The position numbers were made by a program, and so were the translations under genes. The notes beneath the pieces were generated by a model. It saw nothing but the letters and a program-made list of their open reading frames with translations. It did not search any database and was not told the DNA's origin. 47,420 nt of DNA from Desulfobulbaceae bacterium (GTDB taxonomy: Bacteria > Desulfobacterota > Desulfobulbia > Desulfobulbales > Desulfobulbaceae), in the NCBI GenBank assembly GCA_011391865.1, contig JAABPV010000015.1:1-47420 (forward strand), in the 5' to 3' direction. Shown here in pieces: positions 44,667-47,420 of the stretch (positions are counted from its first letter, which is position 1; each line of letters opens with the position of its first letter).

Positions 44667-46403
44667 ATGGATGGCAATGTTATAGATGTTGTCTGTGACA
44701 AGCTGCAATGGCTGCTTGATCATCCTGAAGTGACATGGAGCGGCAGCGGCATTTACGCGCTTTCGCTGACAGGCAGTGCGGTGTTTGCTGTTGCTGTGTA
44801 TGTGCGTCGGAGAAAGAAGAAGTCGCCTCCCTCCTCAGAAGAACATCTCCGTCCGCCGCTGCCTGCACAGAATATAACCAACCAATTCAATAGTGGCGGC
44901 GGCGAGCAAACTAACCTTCAAGGCGATCATGGCATTGCCAAGCAGGTGAACAACCACGGCCCTGTGATCAGCACGTCTGGCAATCAGTCACCGGCGATTC
45001 ATGGCCCGAATGCCACGGTGAACTACAACAATATGCCGCCAAACTGGACGCAGTATACTGAAGAGTTCGGTGTGACCAAGGCGGCTCTTACCAGCTTCTT
45101 CAAGATATTGCAAGAGCCACAGGTGCCGCCGGGCGACTTGGACAGCAAGCTGCGGGAATTTGCCTGTCAGCACAAAGAACTCAAACTTCGCTTGCAGGTC
45201 ATATCTTCTGATGACCCAGAGGTGAAAGTCCTGAAGAAGCAAGCCGAGCAAGCGTTTGATAATGGTCGCTTCTCGGAGGTGGAAGAGCTGCTGAACCAAG
45301 CGAAGGAGCGCGACCGGGCCGCTGTTGCCACGCTGAAAGCAAGTGTGGCTGAACAGCAGGCCGCGCTGGAGAAGCGGCAGCTCTCTGAAGCGCAGAGCTG
45401 TGTGGAACAGGCTGACTTGCAACGGCTGCAATATCGCTATGAGAAATCTGCCCAGTATTACCAAGAGGCTGCGGCAGCCTTGCCTGAAGGACGCAAGGCG
45501 GAACGGGCGGATTATCTTGGTGCGGCAGGGCAAGACCTTAAACAGATTGCCCGCTATGAAGAAGCATTGCGTTTATATGAGCAAAGTCTGTCTATTTCCC
45601 GTGCAATTGGCGACAAGGAAGGCGTAGCACGATTACTACAGCTCATCAGTCATATTTATCATGTCCAAGGTGATTATAAGAAAGCATTGGAGCATCTTGG
45701 ACAGAGCCTGTCTATATTCAGAAAACTTAGCCACAAGGAAGGCGAAGGCGCGACGCTGAATAGTATCGCCGCGATTCATCTTGACAAGGGCGATTACCCG
45801 AACGCTCTGAAGTATCTTGAACAAAGCCTGCTGCTGGCACGAGAGATAAAGGTGAAGAAAGGTGAGGCAACCATACTGAATAATATTGGCCAGATTCACT
45901 TGAAACAAAAGAACTATGCTACTGCCCTGCAATGCTATGAGCAGGCTTTGGCTATCGGGCGCGAGATCAAGGATAAGCTGATAGAAAGTGGTTGCCTGAA
46001 CAGTATCGGTCAAGTTTACCATGACCAAGAGAACTACGATGCGGCCTTGGAACAATATGAGCAGAGCTTGGCGATCATTCAGCGAATCGGCGACCGACGA
46101 AACGAGGGCGCAGCACTGAACAATATCGGTAAGAGTTATGAGGCCAAAGGGGATTACGCTGCTGCCCTAAAGCAGTATGAGCAATCTCTGGCTATCGCCA
46201 AGGAGATCGGCGACAAAGATGGTGAGGCTGTCACGAGCTGGAATATAGGTGTGCTTTACGAAAAGCAAGTCAATCTGGCTGAGGCAAAACAATACATGAA
46301 CAGGGCTGTGGAGCTTGGAACGCAGCTTGAACACCCTGATCTGGAATTATGGCGCAAGGCATTGGAGGAAGTTCGCGCCAAGCTGCGGGGGCAGCAGGAA
46401 TGA
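44667..46403 (+). CDS. Membrane-anchored TPR protein with GxQSP motif
   Basis: This 578-residue protein has a short N-terminal segment, one membrane helix (about residues 26-46) followed by Arg and Lys, and a glycine- and asparagine-rich stretch. That stretch ends in STSGNQSPAIHGPNATVNY near residue 103, the motif shared with the proteins at 35111 and 36462. A coiled coil (about 170-240) precedes about eight 40-residue TPR units of the form YATALQCYEQALAIGREI. Such proteins act as scaffolds. The ATG has GAGGA eight bases upstream. It lies between arrays D and E and between two copies of the rhodanese 3' end, which suggests it arrived as a cassette. Function unknown. Confidence 0.85.
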   Translation: MDGNVIDVVCDKLQWLLDHPEVTWSGSGIYALSLTGSAVFAVAVYVRRRKKKSPPSSEEHLRPPLPAQNITNQFNSGGGEQTNLQGDHGIAKQVNNHGPVISTSGNQSPAIHGPNATVNYNNMPPNWTQYTEEFGVTKAALTSFFKILQEPQVPPGDLDSKLREFACQHKELKLRLQVISSDDPEVKVLKKQAEQAFDNGRFSEVEELLNQAKERDRAAVATLKASVAEQQAALEKRQLSEAQSCVEQADLQRLQYRYEKSAQYYQEAAAALPEGRKAERADYLGAAGQDLKQIARYEEALRLYEQSLSISRAIGDKEGVARLLQLISHIYHVQGDYKKALEHLGQSLSIFRKLSHKEGEGATLNSIAAIHLDKGDYPNALKYLEQSLLLAREIKVKKGEATILNNIGQIHLKQKNYATALQCYEQALAIGREIKDKLIESGCLNSIGQVYHDQENYDAALEQYEQSLAIIQRIGDRRNEGAALNNIGKSYEAKGDYAAALKQYEQSLAIAKEIGDKDGEAVTSWNIGVLYEKQVNLAEAKQYMNRAVELGTQLEHPDLELWRKALEEVRAKLRGQQE

Positions 46404-46404
46404 G

Positions 46405-46470
46405 GGCAGCCTCATCCTCAGCGGCGGGTTCAACATCATCCGCAGAATTGGCGCGGACTGGCTGCTATGA
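46405..46470 (+). pseudogene. Duplicated 3' end of the rhodanese/oxidoreductase gene
   Basis: This 66-bp fragment reads GSLILSGGFNIIRRIGADWL, Leu, stop. It matches the last residues of the oxidoreductase ending at 44476 (NSLVLSGGFNIIRRLGADWL, Leu, Lys) with only conservative changes. It starts two bases after the stop of the TPR gene. It has no upstream rhodanese sequence. It is therefore a duplicated gene end that brackets array D and the TPR gene. Confidence 0.9.
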
Positions 46471-46486
46471 GCGTTGCGGTGTGAAT

Positions 46487-46611
46487 GGGATGCTCATCCT
46501 AAACGCTGCGGGATTAGTATCCCAAACGCTGCGGGATACTAATCCCGATTTGAATTCTACGCCCGATGAATTCCTTTTGGGATTAGTATCCCGATCCGAA
46601 TTCATCGGGCG
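46487..46611. repeat. 23-nt-period palindromic array E
   Basis: Palindrome-like cores occur at 46487, 46510, 46533 and 46579, all in one 23-nt register: GGGATGCTCATCCT, GGGATTAGTATCCC, its reverse complement, and GGGATTAGTATCCC again. The first three are separated by AAACGCTGC. At 46560 and 46598 the 14-mer CGCCCGATGAATTC and its reverse complement flank the last core. The array fills the gap between the rhodanese fragment and the convergent dehydrogenase stop. Confidence 0.85.
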
Positions 46612-46622
46612 ATGTATGAGGC

Positions 46623-47420
46623 TCACAAGCTCCCGTCCGCCAGCCCTTGCTCCAGCACATGCTTGACATCGTAAATCACGGCCTGCGGTCGGCAGATGCG
46701 GGTTAGCTCCGCCTTGCCCAAGCTGAGGAACTGGCGGTGCGCCACCGCGAGGATCACCGCGTCATAACGGCCTTCCGGCAGCTCCTCAATCATCGTCACC
46801 TTGTGCAGCCGCCGCGCCTCCGCCGAATCAGCCCACGGGTCATAGACCTCAACTCCGGCCCCGTATGTGGTCAGCTCGTCAATGATGTCCGTCACCCGCG
46901 TGTTGCGCAGATCCGGGCAGTTCTCCTTGAAGGTCAGGCCGAGGATGAGAATGCGCGAGTCGGCCACGTGGATACGCTTGCGCAGCATCAGCTTGACCAC
47001 CTCTGAAGCGATATAGCGACCCATGCCGTCATTGAGCCGCCGCCCGGCAAGGATCATCTCCGGGTGATAGCCGACCTGCTGCGCCTTGTGGGTTAGGTAG
47101 TACGGATCAACGCCGATGCAGTGGCCGCCGACAAGACCGGGCCGGAAGGGCAGAAAGTTCCACTTGGTGCCTGCGGCTTTCAGCACCTCCAGCGTGTCGA
47201 TACCGAGTCGGTTGAAGATCAGAGCCAGCTCATTGATCAGGGCGATATTGACATCGCGCTGCGTGTTCTCAATCACTTTGGCCGCCTCCGCCACCTTGAT
47301 GCTGCTGGCCTTGAACGTGCCTGCGGTGATGATCAGGCCGTAGAGCCGGTCAACAAAGTCAGCAATCTCCGGCGTGGAGCCGGAAGTCACTTTGACGATG
47401 GTCGGCAAGCGGTGCTCATG
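46623..47420 (-). CDS. tviB: Nucleotide-sugar dehydrogenase (TviB/WbpA type), partial
   Basis: The C-terminal 265 residues of a UDP-sugar 6-dehydrogenase are present; the start lies beyond the window. The frame is open to the edge ([17 protein letters not shown]). Conserved parts are [38 protein letters not shown] with the catalytic Cys, [12 protein letters not shown], and the C-terminal NAD-binding-like domain ([19 protein letters not shown]). The close match to this string suggests UDP-N-acetylglucosamine or -galactosamine dehydrogenase, making uronic acid sugars for a capsule or O-antigen. Substrate is not certain. The gene is convergent with the accessory region and marks its right boundary. 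Confidence 0.9.
   Translation of the reverse strand, partial: HEHRLPTIVKVTSGSTPEIADFVDRLYGLIITAGTFKASSIKVAEAAKVIENTQRDVNIALINELALIFNRLGIDTLEVLKAAGTKWNFLPFRPGLVGGHCIGVDPYYLTHKAQQVGYHPEMILAGRRLNDGMGRYIASEVVKLMLRKRIHVADSRILILGLTFKENCPDLRNTRVTDIIDELTTYGAGVEVYDPWADSAEARRLHKVTMIEELPEGRYDAVILAVAHRQFLSLGKAELTRICRPQAVIYDVKHVLEQGLADGSL

Noticed and set aside
46349-46666. 105-residue plus-strand frame after the second TPR gene
   Set aside because: It overlaps the TPR gene end in another frame and runs through the rhodanese fragment and array E; no ribosome site.

Overview
The window looks like a chromosomal segment of a Gram-negative, GC-rich (roughly 58-60%, judged by eye) anaerobe. The best guess is the Desulfobulbales (Desulfobacterota), possibly a filamentous or cable-bacterium relative. 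The support is indirect: an LPS-heptose, Skp and Pal envelope operon, a 4Fe-4S DUF3786 protein, an FmdE and nickel-type transport locus, a two-gene pyruvate carboxylase-type biotin enzyme, a CoA-disulfide-reductase/rhodanese fusion, two large hybrid kinases, and many small toxin-antitoxin and palindrome elements. The organism is an inference; no rRNA or tRNA gene was seen.

Layout. Positions 1-4250 hold a minus-strand envelope operon (pal, ompH, DUF3786, rfaE1, yicC). Positions 4250-8210 hold a plus-strand set (alpha-glucan phosphorylase, an unknown small protein, a radical SAM protein), which meets a minus-strand asmA-crcB pair stop codon to stop codon. Positions 12250-13490 carry two tandem stand-alone CZB (zinc-binding chemoreceptor domain) genes with a clear promoter and terminator, and a small Cys-rich protein. 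Positions 13490-20290 are accessory DNA: a REP-associated transposase, perfect palindromes and a 1945-residue RHS protein with an AT-rich C-terminal tip. Positions 20380-26000 hold a minus-strand metal or peptide transport region (ABC binding protein and two permeases, FmdE, His-rich NicO), divergent from a LysR regulator. Positions 27090-33060 hold two overlapping hybrid histidine kinases. Positions 33600-40810 hold biotin carboxylase and carboxyltransferase genes split by about 3.8 kb of accessory genes: a membrane protein, TumE-type and VapC-type toxin-antitoxin pairs, and a TPR protein. Positions 40815-46600 hold a REC-DUF4388-roadblock regulator, an HTH/FAD/rhodanese oxidoreductase and a second TPR protein. 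The right edge holds the C-terminal part of a nucleotide-sugar dehydrogenase.

The most unusual signal lies between the genes. Six intergenic stretches contain short-unit arrays in strict register: three with a 21-nt period (14164, 23994, 36311) and three with a 23-nt period (21259, 44489, 46487). Each array has its own, partly self-complementary cores separated by short linkers. The 21-nt arrays also show an 84-nt (4-unit) higher-order repeat. They are neither CRISPR arrays nor ordinary REP elements. Two sit directly upstream of TPR genes whose proteins share a short GxQSP motif with a nearby membrane protein. The second TPR gene is bracketed by a duplicated 3' end of the rhodanese gene. Taken together these suggest a mobile or rapidly evolving array-plus-TPR module; that link is inference.
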